A DNA stretch of 27,677 bases, from positions 1 to 27,677 of the forward strand of contig NZ_JBDIAQ010000036.1 of assembly GCF_039812505.1 (NCBI RefSeq). Reading direction: 5' to 3'. The notes below the pieces were generated by a model. It was not told the DNA's origin and did not search any database. It saw only the letters and a program-made list of their open reading frames with translations. The translations under genes and the position numbers were made by a program. Positions 1 through 9,106 of this stretch are shown here, piece after piece. Within the stretch, counting starts at the first letter, position 1; each line of letters starts with the position of its first letter. This DNA comes from Intrasporangium_A sp039812505 (GTDB lineage: Bacteria; Actinomycetota; Actinomycetes; Actinomycetales; Dermatophilaceae).

Positions 1-60
1 CGACCCGCCTCGCGACATGACCCGCGACATGCCCCGGCCCGGGCCCACGTAGCAGCGCAC

Positions 61-2484
61 TCACGCTCGCGGCCGCTGCGCCGCCCGGACGACCGACCGG
101 TGCAGCAGCTCGACGAGCAGCCCACCGGCCAGGCCGACGGCCAGCGACTCCCACACCAGGGCCGCCGGTGCGCTGAAGGTGAACAGCTCCCGGGCGGCCG
201 GGACCACGAAGGCCAGCACCGCCAGCAGGACCATCGCGCCGAGCAGCAGGGCCTTCCACAGCCGGAACGGCCGGGACAGGATCGCCAGGATCCAGAAGAA
301 CACCAGCAGCAGGGTGATCGTCGCGCCGGTGCCGGGCTGGCGGCACGCGGCCTCGACGGCGTCCGCCGCCAGGGAGCACCGGTCGAGGAACTCGTCCCGG
401 GGCACGCCGTACCGGCTGCCCGCCACCAGGTACGAGGCGATCACGGACAGCCCGGCCACGGCCCCCGCCGGGACCGCGAAGCGCAGGATGCGGCCGAGGA
501 AGCCGGGCTCGTAGCGGCGCCGGTTCGGACCGAGGGCCAGGAAGAAGGCCGGGATGCCGATCGTCACCGCGGAGACCAGCGTCAGGTGCCGGGGCAGGAA
601 CGGGAACGCCGTGGCCATCAGGGCCGTCGCGACGATCGCGACCAGGCTCATCGCGTTCTTGGCGACGAACAGGTTGGCGACGCGCTCGACGTTGCCGATG
701 ACCCGGCGGCCCTCGTGCAGGGCGGTGGGCAGGTGGGCGAACCGCCCGTCGAGCAGCACCAGCTCCGCGACGGCCTTGGTCGCCTGCGCGCCGTTGCCCA
801 TGGCGACCCCGATGTCGGCGTCCTTGAGCGCGAGCGCGTCGTTGACGCCGTCGCCGGTCATCGCCACGACGTGCCCGTCCGCCTGCAGCGCGTGGACCAG
901 GGCCCGCTTCTGCTCCGGGCTGACCCGCCCGAACACCGTCGTGTCCCGGGCCACCTCGCGCAGCGCGGCCGGGTCCTCGCCGAGGGTCCGTGCATCGACG
1001 GGGACCCCGGCGTCCAACCCGACCCGGCGGGCGACGGCGGCCACGGTCCGGGGGTTGTCGCCCGAGATCACCTTGATCGCCACGTCCTGCTCGGCGAAGT
1101 AGCCCAGCGTCTCGCGGGCGTCCTCGCGCACCTGCTCGCTGAGCAGGACGAGCCCGGCCGGGCGCAGGTCGCCGGGCAGGACCGGCTCGGTCAGGTGTGC
1201 GCTGCTGCGGGCCAGCGCGACGACCCGGCGGCCGGTCGCGGCCACCTCGCCGGCGCGCTCGCGCCCCGGGCTCCCGTCGGGCAGCAGCACCTCTGGTGCG
1301 CCGAGCAGCCAGGTGCCCCGCTCCCCGAAGCAGCCGGCGCTCCACTTGCGCTCCGACGTGAAGGGGATGGTGCCGGTCCGTCGCCAGCCGGCCGGTGGTG
1401 CCAGCGCCGTAGCGACGGCGGCGAGGGTCCCGTTCGGGTTCGGGTCGTCGGCCAGCGCCCCGAGGGCCTCGCGCAGCTGCCCGGTCGGGACGCCGTCCAG
1501 GGCCTCGACGTCCTCGAGGACGATCTCCCCGACGGTCAGCGTGCCGGTCTTGTCCAGGCACACGACGTCGACCCGGGCCAGCCCCTCGACGGCGGGCAGC
1601 TGCTGCACGAGGACCTGGCGGCGCGCCAGCTGGACCGCCGAGAGCAGGAACGCGATGGAGGTGAGCAGCACCAGCCCCTCGGGGACCAGGCCGACCAGAC
1701 CGGCGGCCGAGCGGATGACGACCGCCTGCCACCCCTGCGCGCCGACGGCCCGCCACTGCGACCACACCTGCAGCGGCAGCGCCACCACGATGACCCAGGT
1801 GATGTAGGTCAGCAGCCGGTTGATCGAGGCCTGGATCTCCGAGTGGGTCCGGGTGAAGCGACGGGCCTCGGCGGCGATCCGGTTGACGTACGCGTCGGCC
1901 CCGACCTCCTCCGCGTGGAACCGGCCCGTCCCGGCGACCACCGCCGTGCCCGAACGGATCCGGTCGCCCGGCACGTGGTGGACCGGGTCGGCCTCGCCGG
2001 TGAGGTTCGACTCGTCCAGCTCGAGCCCCGTGCAGCTGTGCAGCGTCCCGTCCGCGGGCACCTGGTCGCCCGTCCGCAGCTCGACCAGGTCGCCCAGGAC
2101 CACCTCGTGGGTCGGTATGACGCTCAGCTCGCCGTCGCGCACCACCCGGGTCCGTGGGGCGTTGAGCAGCGCGAGCCGGTCGAGCTTGCGCTTGGCCAGG
2201 TACTCCTGGACGATCCCGATGCCCGAGTTGACGACCAGGACGATGCCGAACAGGCCGTCGGCGAAGCTGCCCGTCGTCATGACCATGACGAACAGGGCCC
2301 CCAGGATCGCGTTGAACCTGGTCAGCACGTTGGCCCGGAAGATCTCCCCGAGCGAGCGGGAGGTGCGCTCGTGCAGCTCGTTGGTCTGCCCGCGGGCGAC
2401 CCGCTCGGCCACCTCGGCCCGGGTCAGGCCGGTGGCGCGCGTCGCGCCCGTCGTCAGGTCCACCTGCTCCCCGGGTGTGCTCAC
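61..2484 (-). CDS. ctpE: CtpE-like cation-translocating P-type ATPase
   Basis: A membrane P-type ATPase of 807 residues counted from the GTG at 2484. Visible motifs, in that numbering: TGEADP actuator loop (about 162-167), PEGLVLLTS in the central transmembrane helix (about 269), phosphorylation motif DKTGTLT with the acceptor Asp at about 311, KWSAG in the nucleotide-binding domain, SGDNPRT (about 474) and the TGDGVND hinge (about 543-549). Hydrophobic helices cluster at the N-terminus, around PEGL and at the C-terminus. The N-terminal and PEGL regions closely resemble mycobacterial CtpE, which is linked to calcium uptake; that substrate is inferred by homology. The frame stays open upstream to an ATG at 2619, but the extra 45 residues are Arg/Pro-rich and unlike the family. 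The GTG at 2484 has a -10-like hexamer exactly 6 nt upstream, so I prefer it. The gene is divergent from the malic enzyme. Confidence 0.9.
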   Translation of the reverse strand: MSTPGEQVDLTTGATRATGLTRAEVAERVARGQTNELHERTSRSLGEIFRANVLTRFNAILGALFVMVMTTGSFADGLFGIVLVVNSGIGIVQEYLAKRKLDRLALLNAPRTRVVRDGELSVIPTHEVVLGDLVELRTGDQVPADGTLHSCTGLELDESNLTGEADPVHHVPGDRIRSGTAVVAGTGRFHAEEVGADAYVNRIAAEARRFTRTHSEIQASINRLLTYITWVIVVALPLQVWSQWRAVGAQGWQAVVIRSAAGLVGLVPEGLVLLTSIAFLLSAVQLARRQVLVQQLPAVEGLARVDVVCLDKTGTLTVGEIVLEDVEALDGVPTGQLREALGALADDPNPNGTLAAVATALAPPAGWRRTGTIPFTSERKWSAGCFGERGTWLLGAPEVLLPDGSPGRERAGEVAATGRRVVALARSSAHLTEPVLPGDLRPAGLVLLSEQVREDARETLGYFAEQDVAIKVISGDNPRTVAAVARRVGLDAGVPVDARTLGEDPAALREVARDTTVFGRVSPEQKRALVHALQADGHVVAMTGDGVNDALALKDADIGVAMGNGAQATKAVAELVLLDGRFAHLPTALHEGRRVIGNVERVANLFVAKNAMSLVAIVATALMATAFPFLPRHLTLVSAVTIGIPAFFLALGPNRRRYEPGFLGRILRFAVPAGAVAGLSVIASYLVAGSRYGVPRDEFLDRCSLAADAVEAACRQPGTGATITLLLVFFWILAILSRPFRLWKALLLGAMVLLAVLAFVVPAARELFTFSAPAALVWESLAVGLAGGLLVELLHRSVVRAAQRPRA

Positions 2485-2490
2485 CGCGCC

Positions 2491-2496
2491 ATTGTC
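2491..2496 (-). promoter_or_regulatory. Candidate -10 element of ctpE (leaderless type)
   Basis: Read on the minus strand, GACAAT lies exactly 6 nt before the GTG at 2484, placing the expected transcription start on the start codon. No convincing -35 and no clear Shine-Dalgarno are visible. The same spacing recurs before marR, nuoD2 and the MidA gene in this window. Confidence 0.4.
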
Positions 2497-2659
2497 CCGG
2501 GTCGGGAGCCATGGTCGGGGCAGCGCACCGCCCGGGTCGACCGGCCCGTGCCCGATGGGGCCGGCGGAGGGTCGCCGCGACCGGCCGCGCCTCCCGGAGC
2601 GGCGGGAGGTGGGCGGCATACGGACGGGCTCGCGGAGCGGGCGACGCTGGTGGGACCAT

Positions 2660-4099
<1,440 letters not shown>

Positions 4100-4101
4100 G
4101 G

Positions 4102-4127
4102 GCCGCGCCGACCGGCCGGAGCGCGGC
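4102..4127 (+). terminator. Hairpin after malic enzyme gene
   Basis: A 7-bp stem, GCCGCGC (4102-4108) with GCGCGGC (4121-4127), encloses a 12-nt loop and begins 2 nt after the stop codon. There is no T-tract, as is common in high-GC actinomycetes. Confidence 0.45.
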
Positions 4128-4151
4128 GATGCCGGGCGGGGCGGCCGTGAC

Positions 4152-5513
4152 GTGGTGGGGCCGGTGAGCGCGGGATCCGCCGGCGCGCAGCGCTACGCGA
4201 TCGACGGCCGCCGGGCCTGGTTGGTCTGGGCCAGCGCGATCTCGGTCTACGTGCTGGCCGTCTTCCACCGGACCTCGCTCGGCGTGGCCGGCGTGGTCGC
4301 GGCCGAGCGCTTCGAGATCTCGAGCTCGCAGCTGTCGCTGTTCACGATCGTGCAGATCGCCGTCTACGCCGGGATGCAGCTGCCGGTCGGGGCGCTGCTG
4401 GACCGGTACGGCTCCAAACGGCTCCTCGGGGTCGGGCTGAGCCTGCTCACCGCGGCACAGCTGACCTTCGCCTTCGTCGACACGCTGCCCGCCGCGCTGG
4501 CCTGCCGGGTGTTCCTGGGCATGGGCGACTCGATGGTCTTCATCTCGGTCATCCGGCTGGTCGCGCTGTGGTTCTCGGCCCGCCGCTCCCCGATGCTGTC
4601 CCAGCTGACCGGGCTGCTGGGGCAGGTCGGAGCGCTGCTCGCGGCAGGCCCGCTGGCGCTCGCGCTGACGCACTTCGGGTGGACCCCGTCGTATGCCGGC
4701 TCGGCCGTGGTGGGTGCGCTGACCGGGGTCCTGCTGGTCCTGTTCGTCCGGGACAGTCCCTACGGTGACCAGGCCCGGGACGCGCTCCGGCTGCGGGCGC
4801 TCGCGCGCGGCCTGCGCAACGCCTGGCACGTGCCCGGCACCCGGCTCGGGCTGTGGAGCCACTTCACCGCCCAGTTCTCGGCGAACGTCTTCTCGCTGCT
4901 CTGGGGTTTCCCCTTCCTCGTCTCGGGGGAGGGCCTCTCGCCGCTGGTGGCGAGCGCGCTGCTGATGGTCATGGTCGCGGCGTCGATGGCCTTCAGCGTG
5001 CTGTTGGGGTCGCTGACCGTGCGGTTCCCGTTCTCCCGCTCGACCCTGGTCCTGTGGGTCGTCGCAGCCGTGGTCGCCGCGTGGACCGTGGTGCTGCTCT
5101 GGCCCGGCCGGACGCCGATGTGGCTGCTCGTGGTCCTCGTCGTGGTCATGGCGGCCGGCGGCCCGGGGTCGCTGATCGGCTTCGACATGGCGCGCACCTC
5201 CAACCCGCCGACCTGGCTCGGCAGCGCGACCGGGATCGTCAACACCGGCGGCTTCATCGCCACGCTCGTCGCCGTCGCGCTGATCGGGGTCGTCCTCGAC
5301 CACGTCGCGCCGGGTGGTCCCGCGAAGTGGACACTCGAGGCGTTCCGCCCCGCGATGGCGGTGCAGTACCTGATCTGGGCTCTGGGGGTGATCCAGATCC
5401 TCCGGTATCGCGGCAAGACCCGTCGGGCGATGCTCGCGATGGACCCCGAGGGCTATGACGCGCTGCGCGGCGGCAGCAGCACCGTCACCTTCCACCGGCC
5501 GTCCGGGCTCTGA
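4152..5513 (+). CDS. MFS transporter, substrate unknown
   Basis: An integral membrane protein of about 450 residues with roughly twelve hydrophobic segments. The first half carries a MFS signature-like loop, LLDRYGSKRLL, after helix 2, and FHRTSLGVAG follows the first helix. The second half has long Val/Leu-rich helices and a Gly-rich segment, TGIVNTGGF. I do not recognise a substrate; the general look is of the organic-anion/nitrate-type MFS rather than a classic drug pump, but this is weak. GTG codons at 4152 and 4164 are both possible starts, and neither has a strong ribosome binding site. It lies about 50 bp behind the malic enzyme gene but beyond a hairpin. It converges with the next MFS gene, with only 32 bp between the stops. 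Confidence 0.82.
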   Translation: MVGPVSAGSAGAQRYAIDGRRAWLVWASAISVYVLAVFHRTSLGVAGVVAAERFEISSSQLSLFTIVQIAVYAGMQLPVGALLDRYGSKRLLGVGLSLLTAAQLTFAFVDTLPAALACRVFLGMGDSMVFISVIRLVALWFSARRSPMLSQLTGLLGQVGALLAAGPLALALTHFGWTPSYAGSAVVGALTGVLLVLFVRDSPYGDQARDALRLRALARGLRNAWHVPGTRLGLWSHFTAQFSANVFSLLWGFPFLVSGEGLSPLVASALLMVMVAASMAFSVLLGSLTVRFPFSRSTLVLWVVAAVVAAWTVVLLWPGRTPMWLLVVLVVVMAAGGPGSLIGFDMARTSNPPTWLGSATGIVNTGGFIATLVAVALIGVVLDHVAPGGPAKWTLEAFRPAMAVQYLIWALGVIQILRYRGKTRRAMLAMDPEGYDALRGGSSTVTFHRPSGL

Positions 5514-5516
5514 CCG

Positions 5517-5545
5517 CGCGGCCCGGCCGGGGGGCGGGCGCCGCG
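5517..5545. terminator. Hairpin between convergent MFS genes
   Basis: CGCGGC (5517-5522) pairs with GCCGCG (5540-5545) across a 17-nt GC-rich loop, filling the 32 bp between the two convergent stop codons. It could serve both directions. The long loop makes it only moderately convincing. Confidence 0.3.
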
Positions 5546-6760
5546 TCAGGCGTCGCCGAGGGTCACGGCCTCGGCCTCGATCTCGGAGCCGACCCGCTCG
5601 GCGCCGTGGTCGGGCTGCTCGTCGATGCGCCGGATGAGCGGCGCTGCGGTGAGCAGGACCGCGACACCGCCGAGCACCGCGCCCGCGCCGACCCAGAAGG
5701 GCAGCTGGACGGACCGCTCGCCCAGGGTCCCGGCCAGCCAGGGCGCCACCGCGCCGCCGCCGAACCGGACGAAGCTGTATGCCGCTGACGCGACCGGCCG
5801 CTCGACGGGGGCCACCTTCATGACCGTCTCGGTGATCAGCGTGTTGTTGATCCCGAGGAAGGCACCGGAGATCACCACCCCGACGACGAGGACGGGCTTG
5901 GTGTGCGCACCGAAGCCCATCACGGCGAGCACGACGGCAAAGCCGACCAGGGCGGCGACAACCCCCGGCAGGGTGCCGTAGCGCCGTTGTAGGGCCGGTG
6001 CGACGAACACCGAGGTGGTGGCGAGCAGCAGGCCCCAGCCGAAGAAGATCAGGCCGATCGCCTGGGCCCCCATGGCCAGCGGGAAGGGGGTGAAGGCCAG
6101 CAGCGTGAAGAAGCCGAAGTTGTACAGCAGTGCGGTGATCCCGACGGTGAGCAGCCCGCGGTGGCCGAGCGCGCGGATCGGGGCGAGGATCGAGGAGGGG
6201 CGCGCAGCCGGAGGCGTCGGGGGCAGGGTCAGGGCGGTCGCGGCGAGCGCGATCACCATCAGTGCCGCGACGCCGAAGAAGGGCGCCCGCCACGACATGC
6301 TGCCGAGCCAGCCGCCCAGCAGCGGCCCGGCGGCGATGCCCACGCCGAGGGCCGCCTCGTAGAGGATGATGGCCTGGCCGACCGAACCGGTCGCGGCGCT
6401 GACGATCGTCGAGAGCGCCGTCGCGATGAACAGGGCGTTGCCCAGGCCCCACAGCGCCCGCAGCGCGACGATGCCGCCGACGGTGTCCTGCATCCCGGCG
6501 AAGGCGGAGCCGGCGATGATCAGGACCAGGCCGAGCATGAGCGCGCGCTTGGCGCCGACCCGGCTGCTCACCCATCCGGTGCCGAGCATGGCGACCCCCA
6601 TGACCGCCATATAGCTGGTGAACAGCAGCGACACCTGGGCCGGTCCGGCGCCCAGCTCGTCGGCGATCGGCTTCAGGATCGGGTCGACCAGGCCGATCCC
6701 CATGAAGGAGATCACGCACGCGAAGGCGACGGACCATACGGTCTTGGGTTGGCGCAGCAT
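5546..6760 (-). CDS. MFS efflux transporter of the drug:H+ antiporter type
   Basis: A membrane protein of 404 residues with about twelve hydrophobic helices. It begins MLRQPKTVWSVAFACV and carries the DHA1-like features GLVDPILKPIADEL after helix 1, the loop GWVSSRVGAKRALMLG after helix 2, and YEAALGVGIAAGPLLGGWLG in helix 5 (motif C-like, typical of antiporters that export drugs). The C-terminus is hydrophilic and acidic. The ATG at 6760 lies 7 nt after the marR stop, so marR and this gene form a two-gene operon; an upstream TTG at 6802 would overlap marR. The pairing with a MarR repressor supports inducible efflux of a toxic small molecule. Substrate unknown. Confidence 0.86.
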   Translation of the reverse strand: MLRQPKTVWSVAFACVISFMGIGLVDPILKPIADELGAGPAQVSLLFTSYMAVMGVAMLGTGWVSSRVGAKRALMLGLVLIIAGSAFAGMQDTVGGIVALRALWGLGNALFIATALSTIVSAATGSVGQAIILYEAALGVGIAAGPLLGGWLGSMSWRAPFFGVAALMVIALAATALTLPPTPPAARPSSILAPIRALGHRGLLTVGITALLYNFGFFTLLAFTPFPLAMGAQAIGLIFFGWGLLLATTSVFVAPALQRRYGTLPGVVAALVGFAVVLAVMGFGAHTKPVLVVGVVISGAFLGINNTLITETVMKVAPVERPVASAAYSFVRFGGGAVAPWLAGTLGERSVQLPFWVGAGAVLGGVAVLLTAAPLIRRIDEQPDHGAERVGSEIEAEAVTLGDA

Positions 6761-6767
6761 GAGGCGG

Positions 6768-7217
6768 TCAGGAGTCCTTTCGGGAGGGGTCGTGCGAAGC
6801 AAGGTCGAGCAGCTCGGTCATGACGTCCACGGCGACGCGGACCCGGTCGAGCACGGGCTCGTCGAGACGATCGAGGAAGGGGTCGATGACGCGGGCCCGC
6901 GCGGCGCGCACCTGGCCCAGTGCCGTGCTGCCCTCGGGAGTGAGGCGCACGAGGGTGGCCCGCGCATCGGCGGGGTCGTCGCACCGGCACACCCAGCCGG
7001 CGCGTTCCATCCGCTGGACCTGGGCGGTGACGGTGGGCTGGCTGCTGTGGTCGGCGTCGGCGAGTGCGCTGACCCGGACCGGCTGCAGCTCGTCGATCAG
7101 GGCGATGAGCCGGGCCTGGGCGTACGGGATCTCGAACGCCGCCGCCTGGCTCGCCCACCGGTTCAGGCGCGCGGCCGCCCGGAGCAGGTCGTTGGCTGCC
7201 TTCTCGCGGTCCGTCAC
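6768..7217 (-). CDS. MarR-family transcriptional regulator
   Basis: A winged-helix DNA-binding protein of 149 residues. Visible family features are the helix-turn-helix region RVSALADADHSSQPTVTAQV (about residues 48-67), followed by the wing, RMERAGWVCRCDDPADARA, with the Asp-x-Arg wing motif (DPADAR) typical of MarR proteins, then LTPEGSTAL and a long C-terminal dimerisation helix. It starts with GTG at 7217, with a -10 hexamer exactly 6 nt upstream and no ribosome binding site, so the message is probably leaderless. The downstream efflux pump is in the same operon. A palindrome in its own promoter suggests autorepression. Ligand unknown. Confidence 0.9.
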   Translation of the reverse strand: MTDREKAANDLLRAAARLNRWASQAAAFEIPYAQARLIALIDELQPVRVSALADADHSSQPTVTAQVQRMERAGWVCRCDDPADARATLVRLTPEGSTALGQVRAARARVIDPFLDRLDEPVLDRVRVAVDVMTELLDLASHDPSRKDS

Positions 7218-7223
7218 GAAGCC

Positions 7224-7253
7224 AGTTTACATAGGAACGCTATGCAATGTCAC
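7224..7253 (-). promoter_or_regulatory. Promoter of the marR-efflux operon
   Basis: On the minus strand, GTGACA (7248-7253) as -35 is followed by an 18-nt spacer and TAAACT (7224-7229) as -10. The -10 ends 6 nt before the GTG start of marR, which fits a leaderless transcript. Confidence 0.55.
7230..7244. promoter_or_regulatory. Candidate MarR operator
   Basis: A perfect 5-5-5 inverted repeat, CATAG-GAACG-CTATG, lies inside the spacer between the -35 and -10 of the marR promoter. Protein bound here would block RNA polymerase, the usual MarR autoregulation arrangement. Assignment to this MarR is inferred from position. Confidence 0.5.
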
Positions 7254-7279
7254 CCGGGGACGGGCGGCTTCTCGGGTTC

Positions 7280-7403
7280 CTCATCACCTGCTCCCCTACG
7301 AGGAGCAGTGGGCCCGCTGCTGCTCGTAGGGGAGCAGTGGGCCCGCTGCTCCGCTCAGCGACGCAGTGGGCCCGCTGCTCCGCTGAGTGGAGCAGGTGAT
7401 GAG
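7280..7403. repeat. Nested palindrome cluster bounded by 15-bp inverted repeats
   Basis: A 124-bp element in the gap between the LLM gene and marR. Its ends, CTCATCACCTGCTCC (7280-7294) and GGAGCAGGTGATGAG (7389-7403), are perfect inverted repeats. Inside, a 17-bp core (GCAGTGGGCCCGCTGCT with its flanking G) occurs three times at 7305, 7334 and 7363, exactly 29 bp apart. Each core is itself near-palindromic. The first is extended by 10-bp arms CCCCTACGAG / CTCGTAGGGG (7293-7302, 7323-7332), the second forms a 22-bp palindrome with one mismatch (7331-7352), and the third is extended by CTCAGCG / CGCTGAG (7354-7360, 7381-7387). There is no open frame with coding character and no obvious target-site duplication. 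Confidence 0.8.
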
Positions 7404-7420
7404 TGGTCGGCAGCGAAGGC

Positions 7421-7506
7421 CGCCACCATCCGGCTCCCGCCCTGCCGCCACCATCCGGCTCCCGCCCTGCCGCCACCATCCGGCCCCCGCACCATCCGGC
7501 CCCCGC
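7421..7506. repeat. 25-bp tandem repeat, two full and two partial copies
   Basis: A unit beginning CGCCACCATCCGGC is repeated exactly at 7421-7445 and 7446-7470, then in shortened, slightly altered form at 7471-7490 and 7491-7506. It lies just downstream of the LLM gene stop. Together with the palindrome cluster it accounts for most of the gene-free stretch 7254-7530; I see no coding potential there. Confidence 0.8.
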
Positions 7507-7530
7507 CGCCTCCAGCGCGCCGGCCGACCC

Positions 7531-8460
7531 TCAAGCGAAGTGCGGCAGCACGGTCTCGGCGATGTCGACCAGGTGCTCGAGGTCGGCCAGGTCGAGCACC
7601 TGCAGGTACATCCGGTCGGCACCGGCCGCGGCGAAGGACGCGATGCGGTCGACCACCTCGTCCGGGGTCCCGGCCAGCCCGTTGGCCCGCAGCTCGTCGG
7701 CCTCGCGCCCGATCGCGGCGGCCCGGCGGCGCACCACGGCCTCGTCCCGGCCGAGGCAGACCACCTGCGCCGCTGACAGCAGCAGCGAGTCGGGGGACCG
7801 GCCGGCCCGGGTGCAGGCCGCCCGCGCCCCGGCGAACAACCTCGCCGTGTCGTCACGCGACACGAAGGCGGCGTTGAACTCGGCGGCATACCGCGCCGCG
7901 AGCGCGGGAGTCCGGTGCCGGCCGCCCCCGCCGATGATGATCGGCACGCCACCGGCCTGCACCGGCTTGGCGAGGGCGGGGCAGTCCGCGACCGGGTAGT
8001 GGGCGCCGGCGTGGGAGTAGCACGCCCCGCGCGGCGTCGCCCACATGCCGGTGATCACCTCGAGCTGCTCCTCGAGCCGGTCGAAGCGCTCGCCGACCGG
8101 GGGGAACGGGATCCCGTAGGCCAGGTGCTCCTGCTCGAACCAGCCCGCGCCGAGGCCGAGCTCGACGCGTCCGCCGCTCATCTGGTCGACCCCGGCCACG
8201 GCGACGGCCAGCGGCCCGGGCAGCCGGAACGTCGCGGCCGTCACCAGTGTGCCCAGCCGGATCGTCGAGGTGTCCCGGGCGAGCCCGGCCAGCGTCACCC
8301 AGGCGTCGGTCGGGCCCGGCCCCCCGTCCCCGCCCATGTGCAGGTAGTGGTCGGACCGGAAGAAGGCGTCGAACCCGAGCCGCTCGGTCGTGCGCGCCAC
8401 CGCGAGCAGGTCGTCGTAGGTCGCGCCCTGCTGCGGCTCGGTGAAGATCCGCAGCCGCAC
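7531..8460 (-). CDS. LLM-class flavin/F420-dependent oxidoreductase
   Basis: A soluble luciferase-like monooxygenase-fold protein of 309 residues. Seen: N-terminal MRLRIFTEPQQGATYDD, SDHYLHMG after the first strands, TSTIRLGTLVTAATFRLPG (the typical LLM strand-loop), GGRVELGLGAGWFEQEH with the family's GWxxxEH motif, PIIIGGGGRH and a C-terminal helix. The GAGW..EH and IIIGGGG features are common in actinobacterial F420-dependent members, so F420 is the likelier cofactor; the substrate is unknown. The GTG at 8460 directly abuts the ppa stop (0 bp), so it is translated from the ppa message; AAGGG in the end of ppa can serve as ribosome binding site. Confidence 0.88.
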   Translation of the reverse strand: MRLRIFTEPQQGATYDDLLAVARTTERLGFDAFFRSDHYLHMGGDGGPGPTDAWVTLAGLARDTSTIRLGTLVTAATFRLPGPLAVAVAGVDQMSGGRVELGLGAGWFEQEHLAYGIPFPPVGERFDRLEEQLEVITGMWATPRGACYSHAGAHYPVADCPALAKPVQAGGVPIIIGGGGRHRTPALAARYAAEFNAAFVSRDDTARLFAGARAACTRAGRSPDSLLLSAAQVVCLGRDEAVVRRRAAAIGREADELRANGLAGTPDEVVDRIASFAAAGADRMYLQVLDLADLEHLVDIAETVLPHFA

Positions 8461-8979
8461 TCAGTGGCCCTTCGGCATGGCCCACCGGGTCGTCGTCAGG
8501 CCCTGCTCCTTCGCGCGTTCGAGGGCGTCGCCGACGATCCGCTCCGCCGCCTCACGTTCGGCCCAGTCCGAGCCCTCGACGTGCTTGCCGGGCTCGAGGT
8601 CCTTGTAGTGCTCGAAGAAGTGACGGATCTCGGCCCGCTTGAACTCGTCGATGTCCGACAGCTCCTGGATCGAGTTCATCCGCGGGTCGACGGGCACGCA
8701 CAGGATCTTGTCGTCGCCGCCGGCCTCGTCGTTCATGTGGTAGACGCCCACCGGGCGGACCTCGACGACGACCCCGGGGTAGAGCGGCTCGGGGATGATG
8801 ACCAGGGCGTCGAGCGGGTCGCCGTCCTCGCCGAGGGTCGCCTCGATGTAGCCGTAGTCCGTCGGGTAGGCCATCGAGGTGAACAGGAAGCGGTCGAGGC
8901 GGATCCGGCCGGTCTCGTGGTCGATCTCGTACTTGTTCCGCTGGCCGCGCGGAACCTCGATCGTGACGTCGAACTGCAC
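8461..8979 (-). CDS. ppa: Inorganic pyrophosphatase
   Basis: Family I soluble pyrophosphatase, 172 residues, the usual length. It hydrolyses pyrophosphate to phosphate with Mg2+, pulling biosynthetic reactions forward in the cytoplasm. Seen: the MQFDVTIEVPRGQRNKYEID opening, YGYIEATLGEDGDPLDALV with the metal-binding Asp cluster (DGDPLD, about residues 52-57), and EIRHFFEHYKDLEPGK near the C-terminal third. The start is GTG at 8979 with a GAGAGGGG-type ribosome binding site upstream. It is divergent from dacB (127 bp between starts), an arrangement common in actinomycetes, and is followed without a gap by the LLM oxidoreductase. Confidence 0.97.
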   Translation of the reverse strand: MQFDVTIEVPRGQRNKYEIDHETGRIRLDRFLFTSMAYPTDYGYIEATLGEDGDPLDALVIIPEPLYPGVVVEVRPVGVYHMNDEAGGDDKILCVPVDPRMNSIQELSDIDEFKRAEIRHFFEHYKDLEPGKHVEGSDWAEREAAERIVGDALERAKEQGLTTTRWAMPKGH

Positions 8980-9018
8980 CCTGGTGCCCCTCTCTTCGGC
9001 CGGTCCGCAGGCCGGCTG

Positions 9019-9040
9019 CTGTCAGAATGTCCTGGGACAG
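9019..9040. promoter_or_regulatory. Inverted repeat in the ppa/dacB divergent region
   Basis: CTGTC (9019-9023) and GACAG (9036-9040) are inverted, with a smaller TGTCC-TG-GGACA dyad inside. The position between two divergent starts fits an operator or overlapping promoters, but no sigma-factor hexamers are clear. Confidence 0.25.
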
Positions 9041-9106
9041 TCTTGCGCACGCAGGTGCGACAGGGAAAAGCGGCTGCGCGCGGCAGAAGGCGGGAGTGGT
9101 GCACCG

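Noticed and set aside
2485..2619. N-terminal extension of CtpE from the upstream ATG
   Set aside because: The 45 extra residues are Arg/Pro-rich, unlike the family, and a well-placed -10 element overlaps this stretch.
7305..7379. CRISPR-like array (17-bp repeats at 29-bp spacing)
   Set aside because: Repeats are too short, spacers are 12 bp and self-complementary with the neighbouring arms, there are only three units and no cas genes. Better described as nested palindromes.
7280..7403. Insertion sequence
   Set aside because: Terminal inverted repeats exist, but there is no transposase frame and no target-site duplication; at most a miniature non-autonomous element.
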